A stretch of DNA of 64,000 bases from Paraburkholderia tuberum STM678 (lineage in GTDB: Bacteria > Pseudomonadota > Gammaproteobacteria > Burkholderiales > Burkholderiaceae). Position 1 is the first letter of the stretch; the number at the start of each line of letters is the position of its first letter. The notes under the pieces are model-generated. The model was not told where the DNA came from. It saw only the letters and a program-made list of their open reading frames with translations, and ran no database searches. The DNA lies in contig NZ_CADFGP010000014.1 in the NCBI RefSeq assembly GCF_902833905.1, forward strand, positions 106,684-170,683. The letters are read 5' to 3'. Positions 1 to 9,347 of this stretch are shown one piece after another. The position numbers and the translations under genes were made by a program.

Positions 1-1
1 C

Positions 2-511
2 CCGCAGCAGCGCGTGATCGCGGCAACCATCGACGGCGTGCGCATCATCTCCGCGTATTTCCCCAACGGCCAGGCGCCCGGCACCGACAAGTTCGCGTAC
101 AAGCTGCGCTGGCTCGACGCGCTGCACGACTGGCTCGCAACCGAGATGACGCTGCATCCGAAGCTCGCCTTGCTCGGCGACTACAACATCGCGCCCGACG
201 ATCGCGACGTGCACGATCCGAAGGCATGGGAAGGTCAGAATCTGGTGTCGCCCGAGGAACGCGCGGCGTTCGTGCGGCTGATCGGCCTCGGTCTGCTCGA
301 CGCGTTCCGCCAGTTCGAGCAGCAGGAAAAAATCTATTCGTGGTGGGACTACCGGATGATGGCGTTCCGTCGCAACGCGGGACTGCGCATCGATCACATC
401 CTGCTGTCGAAGGCATTGGCCGACATCTGCTCGGCGTGCGACATCGACAAGGTGCCGCGCAAGTGGGAGCAGCCGTCGGATCACGCGCCAGTGTTCGCGC
501 AGCTGGGCTGA
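2..511 (+). CDS. xthA: Exodeoxyribonuclease III, C-terminal part (cut by window edge)
   Basis: This is the C-terminal 169 residues of an AP endonuclease/3'-5' exonuclease of the EEP (exonuclease-endonuclease-phosphatase) fold, which cuts at abasic sites in base excision repair. The frame is open from base 2, so the true start lies left of the window. Visible landmarks are the strand and helix after the lost catalytic Glu (VRIISAYFPNG), the metal/phosphate motif LLGDYNIAP with the catalytic Asp and Asn, the RIDHILLS motif and the terminal SDHAPV with the catalytic Asp-His pair. All are intact. It is convergent with the peptidase gene, 51 bp away. Identity is certain at family level; xthA versus a close paralogue cannot be separated from a fragment. 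Confidence 0.93.
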   Translation, partial: PQQRVIAATIDGVRIISAYFPNGQAPGTDKFAYKLRWLDALHDWLATEMTLHPKLALLGDYNIAPDDRDVHDPKAWEGQNLVSPEERAAFVRLIGLGLLDAFRQFEQQEKIYSWWDYRMMAFRRNAGLRIDHILLSKALADICSACDIDKVPRKWEQPSDHAPVFAQLG

Positions 512-531
512 TCCGGCATACAGCGACGAAA

Positions 532-549
532 CGAGGCAGCGCTGCCTCG
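532..549. repeat. Perfect 18-bp palindrome between convergent genes
   Basis: CGAGGCAGCGCTGCCTCG is fully self-complementary and sits in the 51-bp gap between the stops of the exonuclease gene and the convergent peptidase gene. It may act as a bidirectional transcription barrier. It has no T-tract on either side and no loop, so it is not a standard intrinsic terminator. Confidence 0.4.
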
Positions 550-562
550 CGTCCCTATTGCT

Positions 563-2680
563 TCAAGCGCCGCCCAGCACACCCCACAAGAACCCGAACA
601 CCATCGCATCATGCTCGGCCTGCTCCAACTCATCGGAGCCGCCGTGGCCGCCTTCCGTATTCTCCCGATACCACACGTGCTGCGCGCCCAGCGCCTGCAT
701 GCGCGCGGCCATTTTGCGCGCATGGCCGGGATGCACGCGATCGTCGGCGGTCGACGTCGTGAATAGCACCGGCGGATACGCGACACCCGCCGCGAGGTTG
801 TGATACGGCGAATACGCGGCGAGCGCACGCGCTTCATCGGGTTCGTCGGGGTCGCCGTACTCGTCGATCCACGAGGCGCCCGCATGCAGCAGGTGATAGC
901 GGCTCATATCGAGCAACGGCACCTCGCAGACGACCGCGCCGAATAGCTGCGGCCGCTGCACCATGCAGGCGGCCACGAGCAAACCGCCGTTGCTGCCGCC
1001 CTGAATGCCGAGCTGTGCGGCGCTCGTCACGCCGGTCGCGATCAGCGCCTCGGCGACCGCGATGAAATCATCGAACGCGCGCTGGCGATGCTCGCCTTGC
1101 GCCGCCGTGTGCCAGCGCGTGCCGAACTCGCCGCCGCCGCGAATATGCGCGACCACGTACACGCCGCCGCGTTCGAGCCAGCCGATGCCCTGCCCCGTCA
1201 GATAGCTCGGCAGCAGCGGAATCGCGAAGCCGCCGTAGCCGCTCAGCAGACAGGGGCGCGTCGGGCTTTCATCGCCCGGCGATAACGGCGCTTGCTTCGG
1301 CCCAATCACCGTGTAGGGTACGCGCGTGCCATCGGCCGATACCGCATGTCCGCGCGTCATTGCAACGCGCGTCGCGTCGAACTGCGTCGGCCAACGGTCG
1401 AGCAACTCCCATTCGCCGGGCTCCTCGAGCGCGAGATCGGAGAGCCAGTAGGCGGGCGGTTGCAGATAATCGTCGGTGTCGACGAACACTTCGTCGTTCA
1501 ATGTCGACTCGACCGGCGACACGTCGACCTGCGCATCGCCGCGCGACGCGAACACGCGCTCACGCCACTGCCAGGTGCCGTCCTCGCGCTGCGACGGCGT
1601 CCAGATCAGCGTTTTGCCGCGCACGTCGTCGAGATACGACACGATCAGATGATGGCGCGTATGCGACCACTCGCAGGCCGAGGTCAGCGGCGTCGGCGTG
1701 AAGAGCGGCGTCACGTCGCGCTCGCCGCGCAAAAACGCGTCCTCGCGAATCGCGAGCAGCGCGCCGCCCGGATAGCGCGCGAGATTGCCGTCCCACTCGC
1801 ACTCCCAATCGAGCCGCGGCTCGAGCAACAGCCAGCCCTGCCACGCCCCCACCGCGACGTGCGACGGCACTTCGTAACGATGCCAGGCGTCGCTAGCGTC
1901 GTCGAGGTAATACGTGTGCGAATCGAAAAAGTCGACGCTGCTCGTCACCGTATGCCGGCGATCGACCGGATCGTAATGCGCCTCCACGCCGATGTCGCCA
2001 AACTCGCCGCGAAACACGACGGGTGCGTCGGCGAGCGCCGTACCGCGGGTCCAGCGCCGCACGTCGCGCGGATAACCGGAGCGCGTCAGCGTCTTGCGCC
2101 CATTGTCCCAGCCGACGTACAGCGTATCGCGATCGATCCACGACACCGTGTGCTTGCCCGCCTTCGCAATCGCGAAGCCATCGTCGACGAAACGCCGCGC
2201 GTCGAGATCGAACTCGCGCACGACGAGCGCATCCGAACCGCCCGGCGACATCGTGATCAGCGCGCGGTCGCCGTCCGGATAAAGGATGTCGAGATCGACG
2301 CACACCCACGGCGTGCCGTCGGCCGCGCCGAGCGCGTCGAAGTCGAGCAGGTTCTGCCACACCGGTGCGCCGTTGCGCCATGCGGCCCACGCAGTGCGTC
2401 GCCAGATACCGCGCGGATTGCGCTCGTCCTGCCACAAATCGTAGGCCCAGTCCTTCCAGCGATCCGGAATCACCGGACGCTCGCGCGGCAGATAGGCATC
2501 GGCGAGCCGCCGTCTGAGCGCGTCGAACGACTCGCCACTGCACCACGCCACGCGGGTGCGCGCATTCTGCGCGTCGACCCATGCGAGTGCGTCAGCGTCG
2601 TACAGCTCTTCGAGCGACAGGAAAGGATCGGGGGAAAGCGGCCACTCGAACGGGGCGGGAGAAGCTGAAGAAGCTGGCAT
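563..2680 (-). CDS. Prolyl oligopeptidase family serine peptidase (S9A)
   Basis: 705-residue S9-family peptidase. Such enzymes cleave short proline-containing peptides; an N-terminal beta-propeller gates an alpha/beta-hydrolase domain. The hydrolase domain occupies about residues 470-705, with the nucleophile motif GGSNGG (Ser near 563), acid STADDRVHP (near 646) and His in EGGHGG (near 679). The conserved YGGFAIP and HIRGGGEFG motifs come before them. The propeller region (about 80-450) is degenerate. No signal peptide is seen, so it is probably cytoplasmic. The start is the ATG of MPASSASP, because the frame upstream of it does not look like family sequence. It follows ntrC on the same strand with about 140 bp between, so it may be partly read through from ntrC. 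Confidence 0.88.
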   Translation of the reverse strand: MPASSASPAPFEWPLSPDPFLSLEELYDADALAWVDAQNARTRVAWCSGESFDALRRRLADAYLPRERPVIPDRWKDWAYDLWQDERNPRGIWRRTAWAAWRNGAPVWQNLLDFDALGAADGTPWVCVDLDILYPDGDRALITMSPGGSDALVVREFDLDARRFVDDGFAIAKAGKHTVSWIDRDTLYVGWDNGRKTLTRSGYPRDVRRWTRGTALADAPVVFRGEFGDIGVEAHYDPVDRRHTVTSSVDFFDSHTYYLDDASDAWHRYEVPSHVAVGAWQGWLLLEPRLDWECEWDGNLARYPGGALLAIREDAFLRGERDVTPLFTPTPLTSACEWSHTRHHLIVSYLDDVRGKTLIWTPSQREDGTWQWRERVFASRGDAQVDVSPVESTLNDEVFVDTDDYLQPPAYWLSDLALEEPGEWELLDRWPTQFDATRVAMTRGHAVSADGTRVPYTVIGPKQAPLSPGDESPTRPCLLSGYGGFAIPLLPSYLTGQGIGWLERGGVYVVAHIRGGGEFGTRWHTAAQGEHRQRAFDDFIAVAEALIATGVTSAAQLGIQGGSNGGLLVAACMVQRPQLFGAVVCEVPLLDMSRYHLLHAGASWIDEYGDPDEPDEARALAAYSPYHNLAAGVAYPPVLFTTSTADDRVHPGHARKMAARMQALGAQHVWYRENTEGGHGGSDELEQAEHDAMVFGFLWGVLGGA

Positions 2681-2820
2681 CGTCGGCTGTTGGATCGGAA
2701 CAGCGTTGATTATGCCTCGTGCGCGGTGGTTGACGGTTTGCCGCGGGGCGCGATGCAACAACGACGAAGGCGGCCTGAGCCGCCCCCGCCTGCCATGCAG
2801 CATCGCTCAGAACGAGCGTG

Positions 2821-4359
2821 TCAAGGCTCCAGATTGAGCTCCTGAATCTTGCGCGTAATCGTATTGCGCCCGATGCCGAGCCGCTCGGCCGCCTCGACCT
2901 TGCGGCCGCGCGTGAAGTCGAGCGCCTCGCGGATCACGGCCGCTTCGAAGCGGCGCGCGAGTTCGTCCATCACGTCGGCCGCGTTTTCGCGCAGCATGCG
3001 CGCGACTTCGGTGCGCAAGCCGCCTTCCCATGCGCTCAGCGCGGTGGCGACCGACGCGCCGGCCGCCCCACCCGGATGCACGAGCGCGCCGCCGTTCGTG
3101 CCAGCGAGCGGCACGCCGCCCGCGATTCCCGCATTGGTCACCACGGTGCCATCCGTCGTCGCTCCGGCAGCGGCGCCCGCACCAAGCTCGCTCCCGGCGC
3201 CGTGCGCGGGACCGAGATCGGGCGGCAGATCCTTGGTTTCGATCGTCTGCGCGGGCGCCATCACCGTGAGCCAGTTCGCGAGGTTCTCGAGTTGCCGCAC
3301 GTTGCCTGGAAACGGCAGCGACGCGAGATACGCGAGCGCCTCCTCGGACACGCGCTTCGGTTCGACGCCGAGATCGCGCGCACTCTTTTGCAGGAAATGC
3401 CGCGTCAGCAGCGGGATATCCTCGTTGCGCTCGCGCAACGCGGGCAAGCGCAGACGGATCACGTTCAGACGGTGATACAGGTCCTCGCGAAACAGTCCTT
3501 GCCGCACGCGCGATTCGAGATTCTGGTGCGTCGCCGCGATCACCCGCACATTCGCGCGCAACGGATTGTGGCCGCCTACGCGATAGAACTGCCCGTCCGA
3601 CAGCACGCGCAACAAACGCGTCTGCAGATCGAACGGCATGTCGCCGATTTCGTCGAGAAACAGCGTGCCGTTCTCGGCCTGCTCGAAGCGTCCCTGGCGC
3701 ATCGCCTGCGCGCCGGTGAACGCCCCGCGCTCATGACCGAACAGTTCGGACTCCAGCAAATCCTTCGGAATCGCGGCCGTGTTCAACGCGATGAAGGGGC
3801 CGTTCGCGCGTGGGCTATGTCGGTGCAGCGCGCGCGCGACCAGTTCCTTCCCGGTGCCTGATTCGCCGGTAATGAGCACGGTGGCCGCCGAATGCGACAG
3901 GCGGCCGATCGCGCGAAACATGTCCTGCATCGCTGGCGCCTGGCCGAGCATCTCGGGCGCTTCGGCGACGCGGTCGTCCCACGTCTGCTCGCCGCGCATG
4001 CTTTCGTCGACCGCGCGGCGAATCAGCTCGACGGCCTTGTCGACGTCGAACGGCTTCGCCAGATACTCGAACGCGCCGCCCTGGAATGCGGCGACCGCGC
4101 TATCGAGATCCGAGAACGCAGTCATGATGATGACCGGCAAGCCCGGCACCTTGTCGCGTACGGTTTGCAGCAGCTCCAGCCCGGAGCCGCCGGGCATGCG
4201 GATATCGGAGACCAGCACCTGCGGGCTGTCGTGATCGAGCGCGGCCGACGCTTCGCGCACGTTCGCGAAGCTGCGCGTCGCGAAGTTCTCGCGCGCCAGC
4301 GCTTTCTCGAGCACCCAGCGAATTGATTGATCGTCGTCTACTATCCAGATCGGCTTCAT
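2821..4359 (-). CDS. ntrC: Nitrogen regulation response regulator NtrC (NR-I)
   Basis: 512-residue sigma-54 enhancer-binding protein. The receiver domain (1-120) has phospho-acceptor Asp52 (VSDIRMPG) and the switch Lys near 102. The AAA+ domain has Walker A GESGTGKE at 165-172 and the sigma-54 contact loop GAFTGA at 212-217. A C-terminal Fis-type helix-turn-helix ([15 protein letters not shown]) binds DNA. NtrB phosphorylates it under nitrogen limitation, and it then activates promoters such as glnA. The linker between AAA+ and HTH (about 385-430) is an unusually long Gly/Ala-rich stretch. It lies 36 bp after ntrB in the glnA-ntrB-ntrC order. Its cognate DNA sites are visible upstream of glnA. 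Confidence 0.97.
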   Translation of the reverse strand: MKPIWIVDDDQSIRWVLEKALARENFATRSFANVREASAALDHDSPQVLVSDIRMPGGSGLELLQTVRDKVPGLPVIIMTAFSDLDSAVAAFQGGAFEYLAKPFDVDKAVELIRRAVDESMRGEQTWDDRVAEAPEMLGQAPAMQDMFRAIGRLSHSAATVLITGESGTGKELVARALHRHSPRANGPFIALNTAAIPKDLLESELFGHERGAFTGAQAMRQGRFEQAENGTLFLDEIGDMPFDLQTRLLRVLSDGQFYRVGGHNPLRANVRVIAATHQNLESRVRQGLFREDLYHRLNVIRLRLPALRERNEDIPLLTRHFLQKSARDLGVEPKRVSEEALAYLASLPFPGNVRQLENLANWLTVMAPAQTIETKDLPPDLGPAHGAGSELGAGAAAGATTDGTVVTNAGIAGGVPLAGTNGGALVHPGGAAGASVATALSAWEGGLRTEVARMLRENAADVMDELARRFEAAVIREALDFTRGRKVEAAERLGIGRNTITRKIQELNLEP

Positions 4360-4395
4360 ATAGGTCGGTCAGAAGTCTTGAGGTGCTTGTGTTAT

Positions 4396-5538
4396 CTAGA
4401 GGTCGAGCGGCAGCAGAATCTGAAACTCGGTATGGCCCGGCCGGCTGTCCACCTCGATCAGACCTTCGTGCTGCTGCACGAAGGTCTGCGCTAGCGTGAG
4501 ACCGAGACCGCTGCCGTCCTCGCGCCCCGACACGAGCGGATAGAAAATGCGGTCGCGAATCTCTTCGGGAATGCCTGGGCCGTTGTCGATGATATGCAAG
4601 TCCAATGCCAGCTTGCACAGGCGTTTTGAAATCGTTACCTTGCGCGCGATGCGCGTGCGCAATTCGATGCGCGCATCGCCCTGCGAGATCCGCTCGCGCA
4701 ACGCCTCGGCCGCATTGCGCACGATGTTCAGCAGCGCCTGGATCAGCTGCTCCTTGTCGCCGCGCAGATCCGGCACGCTGACGTCGTAGTCGCGCTCGAT
4801 CGTCAGGCCGCGCGGAAACTCCGCGAGAATCACCTGACGCACGCGCTCGCACACCTCGTGAACATTCACGTCGCCGACGATATGCGGATGCCGGTGCGGT
4901 TCGAGCAAGCGGTCGACCAGCGTCTGCAGACGGTCCGACTCCTTGATGATGACCTGGGTGTACTCGCGCAACTCGTCGCGCTCACGTTCGCCGAGTTCGA
5001 ACTCGAGCAGTTGCGCGGCGCCGCGAATGCCGCCCAGCGGATTCTTGATTTCGTGCGCGAGATTGCGGATCAGATGCTTGTTGACGGCGGTCAGGTCGTT
5101 GATGCGCTCTTCGCGGTCGGTGCGCAGATGCCGCTCGTTCTCGAACAGTTCGAGCAACACGTAGTCCTGCGCGCTTTCCAGAAAACCGACGATCGCATGC
5201 ACGTGCAGCGGCTCGTGGCCAGGACGCTCGAGCACGGCGTCCAGATGCGTCGCGTGAAAACGGTGTGCGGCGATCGAGGTGATCGTCGCGACCAGTTCGT
5301 CCGCGTTCGAGAAGATGTCTGGCCACGCCATCTGCGTGAGTTGCTTGCGAGACATCTCCAGCATCGACTCCGCCGACGGATTCGCGAACGCGACGCGCAG
5401 CGTGCGCTTCTCGAGCACCAGCAAGACGGTCGGCAGCGCCTCGAAGCCTGGCAACAGGCCAGAACTCACGAGCTGCATGTCGTCCGACAGCGTCTGTTCG
5501 TGTCCTTTCCTTGCCTTGATCAGATTCTTGAGAACCAT
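4396..5538 (-). CDS. ntrB: Nitrogen regulation sensor kinase NtrB (NR-II)
   Basis: 380-residue cytosolic histidine kinase/phosphatase that sets NtrC phosphorylation in response to the PII protein. It has a PAS-like sensor (about 30-135), an HisKA dimerisation helix with His162 in NLAHEIKNPLGG, and an HATPase domain with the N box (QALLNIVRNA), G1 (DNGPGI) and G2 (GSGLGL). No transmembrane segment is present, as expected for NtrB. It sits 199 bp downstream of the glnA stop, with an intrinsic terminator between them, so ntrBC is expressed by read-through or from its own promoter. The start ATG begins MVLKNLIKAR. Confidence 0.96.
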   Translation of the reverse strand: MVLKNLIKARKGHEQTLSDDMQLVSSGLLPGFEALPTVLLVLEKRTLRVAFANPSAESMLEMSRKQLTQMAWPDIFSNADELVATITSIAAHRFHATHLDAVLERPGHEPLHVHAIVGFLESAQDYVLLELFENERHLRTDREERINDLTAVNKHLIRNLAHEIKNPLGGIRGAAQLLEFELGERERDELREYTQVIIKESDRLQTLVDRLLEPHRHPHIVGDVNVHEVCERVRQVILAEFPRGLTIERDYDVSVPDLRGDKEQLIQALLNIVRNAAEALRERISQGDARIELRTRIARKVTISKRLCKLALDLHIIDNGPGIPEEIRDRIFYPLVSGREDGSGLGLTLAQTFVQQHEGLIEVDSRPGHTEFQILLPLDL

Positions 5539-5647
5539 CTTGCAGTCTGGCCGGTAGGAGATGGTGATAAATCAGGAGTGCTGCTTTATTGTGCTGCACC
5601 GAATGCCGTGTTGCCCGCGCGCGGCCGGCCGTGCGTACGGCCTAACG

Positions 5648-5673
5648 AAAAAGGGACGGCGCCGCCGTCCCTT
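5648..5673 (-). terminator. Intrinsic terminator after glnA
   Basis: A 10-bp GC-rich stem (AAGGGACGGC pairing with GCCGTCCCTT) with a 3-base loop, followed on the minus strand by a run of five T. It lies about 65 bp past the glnA stop and before ntrB, so it would attenuate glnA transcripts entering ntrBC, as in enterobacterial glnALG. Confidence 0.8.
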
Positions 5674-5737
5674 CGTGACCGATCGCGAGCGTCGGGCAAA
5701 GCGCTTCGCCGGGTGAAGGGCGAAGCGCCATGGCCCC

Positions 5738-7153
5738 TTACAGCGAGTAATACATTTCGAATTCGATCGGGTGCACCGCCTGACGATAACGCTGCAGTTC
5801 CGTCGTCTTCAGTTCGATGTACGCGTCGAGCATCGCATCCGTGAACACGCCGCCGCGCGTCAGAAACTCGCGGTCCGCGTCGAGCGAGTCGAGAGCCTGG
5901 TCGAGGCCCGCGCACACGGTCGGGATCTTTGCATCCTCTTCCGGCGGCAGGTCGTACAGGTTCTTGTCGGCGGCTTCGCCCGGGTGAATCTTGTTCTGCA
6001 CGCCGTCCAGACCCGCCATCATCAGCGCGGAGAAGCACAGGTACGGATTCGCCAGCGGATCCGGGAAGCGCGTTTCGATACGGCGGCCCTTCGGGTTCGA
6101 CACGTGCGGAATTCGGATCGATGCCGAACGGTTGCGAGCCGAGTAAGCGAGCTTGACCGGCGCTTCGAAGTGCGGCACGAGACGCTTGTACGAGTTCGTA
6201 CCCGGGTTCGTGATCGCGTTCAGCGCGCGAGCGTGCTTGATGATGCCGCCGATGTAGAACAGCGCGAATTCCGACAGACCTGCGTAGCCGTTGCCCGCGA
6301 ACAGGTTCTGGCCGTCCTTCCAGATCGACTGGTGAACGTGCATGCCCGAACCGTTATCGCCGACGACCGGCTTCGGCATGAACGTTGCCGTCTTGCCGTA
6401 CGTGTGCGCGACGTTTTGGATGATGTACTTCAGTTGCTGCGTCCAGTCAGCGCGCTGCACCAGCGTCGAGAACTTCGTGCCGATTTCATTCTGGCCCATG
6501 CCCCCCACTTCGTGGTGATGCACTTCGACCGGAATGCCGATCTGTTCGAGCAGCAGACACATTTCCGAACGGATGTCCTGGAACGAATCGACCGGCGCGA
6601 CCGGGAAGTAGCCGCCCTTGGTGCCCGGACGGTGGCCGGTGTTGCCGCCTTCGAATTCCTTCGCCGACGACCACGGTGCTTCTTCCGAACCGATCTTCAC
6701 GAAGCAGCCCGACTGATCCGTGTTCCACTGGACCGAGTCGAAAATGAAGAATTCCGGTTCCGGACCGAAGTACGCGGTGTCGCCGAGTCCCGAACTCTTC
6801 AGGTACGCTTCGGCGCGCTTCGCGAGCGAGCGCGGGTCGCGCTCGTAGCCCTTGCCGTCAGCCGGTTCGACGACGTCACAGGTCAGCACGAGGGTCGATT
6901 CTTCGTAGAACGGGTCGATGAAGGCCGTGTTCGCGTCCGGGACCAGCAACATGTCCGATGCTTCGATGCCCTTCCAGCCGGCAATCGACGATCCGTCAAA
7001 CGCATGGCCGCTTTCGAACTTGTCTTCATCGAATGCCGACACCGGCACCGAAACGTGTTGTTCCTTGCCGCGCGTGTCGGTGAAACGGAAGTCGACAAAC
7101 TTGACGTCTTCGTCCTTGACGAGTTGAATGACGTCGGCCACGGATTTACTCAT
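5738..7153 (-). CDS. glnA: Type I glutamine synthetase
   Basis: 471-residue GSI-beta enzyme: glutamate + NH3 + ATP to glutamine, acting as a cytosolic dodecamer. Signatures seen are the beta-Grasp N-terminus ([11 protein letters not shown]), the latch/active-site loop FDGSSIAGW, the metal-binding [16 protein letters not shown], the ATP-binding [16 protein letters not shown] and the C-terminal NLYDLPPEE. That last motif holds the Tyr that is adenylylated in the GSI-beta class (near residue 400). Length matches E. coli GlnA (469). Expression is explained by the upstream sigma-54 promoter and NtrC sites; a terminator follows. Confidence 0.98.
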   Translation of the reverse strand: MSKSVADVIQLVKDEDVKFVDFRFTDTRGKEQHVSVPVSAFDEDKFESGHAFDGSSIAGWKGIEASDMLLVPDANTAFIDPFYEESTLVLTCDVVEPADGKGYERDPRSLAKRAEAYLKSSGLGDTAYFGPEPEFFIFDSVQWNTDQSGCFVKIGSEEAPWSSAKEFEGGNTGHRPGTKGGYFPVAPVDSFQDIRSEMCLLLEQIGIPVEVHHHEVGGMGQNEIGTKFSTLVQRADWTQQLKYIIQNVAHTYGKTATFMPKPVVGDNGSGMHVHQSIWKDGQNLFAGNGYAGLSEFALFYIGGIIKHARALNAITNPGTNSYKRLVPHFEAPVKLAYSARNRSASIRIPHVSNPKGRRIETRFPDPLANPYLCFSALMMAGLDGVQNKIHPGEAADKNLYDLPPEEDAKIPTVCAGLDQALDSLDADREFLTRGGVFTDAMLDAYIELKTTELQRYRQAVHPIEFEMYYSL

Positions 7154-7284
7154 AACCTATCTCCTGATTAACAATTTCGGCGGATTCAGCCGCCGCCCAA
7201 TCTAGCTGACCCATCCCGGAACGTCCACTTATATGGCGTCGCGAGCGGAAAATTCTGCCGGGATAAATCGATCGGCACCTATAA

Positions 7285-7300
7285 AGCAGATAGTGTGCCA
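7285..7300 (-). promoter_or_regulatory. Sigma-54 promoter of glnA
   Basis: Read on the minus strand, TGGCACACTATCTGCT has the invariant GG-N10-GC spacing of the -24/-12 sigma-54 promoter and a perfect TGGCAC -24 element. Transcription would start about 12 bp after the GC, giving a leader of about 120 nt before the glnA ATG at 7153. Confidence 0.85.
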
Positions 7301-7450
7301 CCTCTGGGCCTCGCATGGGCCAATCCGGCGCACACCATTACGCCGCTTACGTTTGCCGGCCACGCACGAGGCGCGAGCAGCCTCGCAAACAAACGTGCGG
7401 GCATTGCAACGCACCAATTTCGCGCATTCACCGCTTTGGAAATGACGATC

Positions 7451-7496
7451 CATACCATTTTGGTGCATTCAGCAGGAAATGCACCATATTTGCGCA
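7451..7496 (-). promoter_or_regulatory. Two tandem NtrC binding sites (glnA enhancer)
   Basis: Site 1 (7451-7467) is CATACCATTTTGGTGCA and site 2 (7480-7496) is TGCACCATATTTGCGCA. Each matches the NtrC consensus TGCACYA-N3-TGGTGCA well, with one degenerate half-site apiece. The sites are 29 bp apart centre to centre, close to three helical turns, so two dimers would sit on the same face. They lie roughly 160-210 bp upstream of the sigma-54 promoter, a normal enhancer distance. They are also close to the divergent rhodanese gene. Confidence 0.8.
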
Positions 7497-7608
7497 TCGA
7501 GGTTGGGACGGCCGCCCGCGACTGCCTGGCGCCGTCCAGTCTACACAGGTCTGTGCGCTGCCTGCAGCGCGCTAGAATGATCATTTGGTCCGAAGGAGAT
7601 TGACACTC

Positions 7609-8073
7609 ATGAGCACGCTCGAACAGCTTTACGCGAAGGCGGACGCCCGCCGCACCGAGAACCAACTGCCCTACGCGGGCGCGGTATCGCCGGCCGAGGC
7701 GTTCGAACTGCTGGAACTCGATCCGCGCACGCGTCTCGTCGACGTGCGTACCCGCGCCGAGCTCGACTGGGTCGGCCGGCCGGTGATCGGTGATGGTCAA
7801 TACGCGCATGTCGAATGGACGCGCTATCCGGGCGCGGTGCCCAATCAGGAGTTCGTGCAGCAACTCGCGAAGGTCGCCTCGCCCGACACGCCGGTGCTGT
7901 TCCTGTGCCGCAGCGCCGCGCGCTCGAAGCTCGCCGCGATCGCCGCGACCCAGGCCGGCTTCACGAAGGCGTATGACCTGCTGGAAGGCTTCGAAGGCGA
8001 CAAGGACGGCCAGGGGCATCGGAAGACGGTGTCGGGATGGTGTTTTCGCGGCTTGCCGTGGATCGGAGCCTGA
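7609..8073 (+). CDS. Rhodanese-like domain protein
   Basis: 154-residue single-domain rhodanese. The core has the typical RLVDVRTRAEL strand and the active-site loop LCRSAARS, where the Cys would carry the persulfide; a GFEGDKDGQGHR tail follows. The start ATG at 7609 is chosen because AAGGAG lies 10 bases upstream and the protein then begins MSTLEQLYAKAD. No signal peptide, so cytoplasmic. It is divergent from glnA, and the NtrC enhancer lies just before it, which could place it under nitrogen control too, though no sigma-54 promoter faces it. Family assignment is firm; the physiological thiosulfate or protein acceptor is not known. Confidence 0.87.
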   Translation: MSTLEQLYAKADARRTENQLPYAGAVSPAEAFELLELDPRTRLVDVRTRAELDWVGRPVIGDGQYAHVEWTRYPGAVPNQEFVQQLAKVASPDTPVLFLCRSAARSKLAAIAATQAGFTKAYDLLEGFEGDKDGQGHRKTVSGWCFRGLPWIGA

Positions 8074-8275
8074 TGGCGCGTGGCGCACTGCCCGCGTCTG
8101 CGGAAGCCCGTGGCGCGGCGCTGAAGCACGCCGATTGAAACGGTTCGCGCCGACCACGCATTGATTGCATCGTCGGCGCGGGTTGTGACACTGCGATGTC
8201 GCGGTTCGCGCCAACCTAACCCTCAGGCGCGGACCGCTTGTTTCGTCGAGCGCCGCGCGCGGCGCTCCATTGTGT
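8074..8275. other. Intergenic spacer, nothing recognised
   Basis: A GC-rich gap between the rhodanese gene and the end of the GH92 remnant. I see no conserved open frame, RNA gene or clear terminator in it. Confidence 0.5.
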
Positions 8276-9345
8276 TCAGCGCGCGGCCGAAATCCCGAAC
8301 CCGTGCAACTTGCCCGCGCTGACCTGTTTCGGCAGCCCGACGCTCGTCACGAGCTTGCCCGGCGGCATCGCGATGGTCTGCCCCACACCGCCACCGCGTT
8401 ATCGAGCGGGCCGCCAGACAAGACGCAGCTCGCGCCGCCGAAGGAGAACGGTTTGCCCGGCGCCGCGCCCGCCGCCGTCAAGGCCTGCGACGAGTAGCTG
8501 AACAGCGAGCCGTCGAAGTCGGGACCCTGACCATCGGTATCGGTGCTGCCGTCGCTGCCGATGCAGTGGTTGTTTGTACTGCCCGGCATTGCCTTCGACA
8601 TAGTTGTCGGTGCTGCTCTGCGTCTGCGCAATTCAGCTTCCGTCCGAGTTGCGCGCGGCGATCAGAGACGGCGGCAGCGACGTGTTGAGCAGGTTCTGCC
8701 AACAGGCCGAGCGGCTCAGCAGCATCTTCTGGATCGTTGAATTGCCCAGTTGGCCGGCAAACTGCGAAATGGCGAAATCGCTGCTCGCGTATTCGAGCGT
8801 CGACGATGCCTGCCCCCATTCGCCATTCGTGATGTAGCCGAACTGCAGATAACTGGCGCGGCCGCCGTTCGTCGTCACGCCATTGCACGCCGTTCCGGGA
8901 ACGTTGGCCATCTTGATCATGTGCTTCAGCGCGCCCGAGGTATCGAACGCTCGCGCGCCGAATGCATAGGCGCCCGCCACGATCAGCGAGCCGGCGTCGC
9001 CGGGCATCACGCCATCCTCGACGTTGTCGTTGACCCAATACGGAATCGCGCCGCACTGATCCGCATCGTTGACTAGCGACTGCGCCATATCGCTGGTTTC
9101 CTGAGGAAACAGCGTGGCTTTGAGCGCAATCAGCGAGCGATAGATGTCCCAGCCCGAAAAGCTGGTGTACTGCGCCGCGTGGCCCGCGCTAACCGTATGG
9201 ACCTGCTGGTCGAAGCCGATATATTGGCCGTTGGAATCGCTGAATACGCTCGGCGCCCACAGCGCGTGATAGAACGCCGTATAAAACTTGGTCAGCGCAG
9301 CGGTGTCCTGATTACTTACCTGAATCGTATTGAGGGCCCGCTCAG
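8276..9345 (-). pseudogene. GH92 alpha-1,2-mannosidase remnant
   Basis: A decayed glycoside hydrolase family 92 gene. The first piece (about 9345-8633) reads NTIQVSNQDTAALTKFY, YIGFDQQVHTV, SFSGWDIYRSLI and NVEDGVMPGDAGS, which is GH92 catalytic-core sequence. It ends at a stop after ARNSDGS. Family sequence then continues in other frames: SSTDNYVEGNAGQY near 8600, then GSDGSTDTDGQGPDFDG, then QTIAMPPGKLVTSVG and a final stop at 8276. So there are at least two frame changes, plus loss of most of the core between the NYVEGNAGQY block and the C-terminal domain. The N-terminal part of the gene is missing: homology begins right at the end of the neighbouring CinA-like gene. Intact GH92 enzymes are secreted proteins of over 700 residues, so this one cannot be functional. 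Confidence 0.82.
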
Positions 9346-9347
9346 CT

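Noticed and set aside
7279..8214. 311-codon open frame on the minus strand across the rhodanese gene
   Set aside because: It is antisense to a recognised family protein and to the glnA control region and has no family-like sequence.
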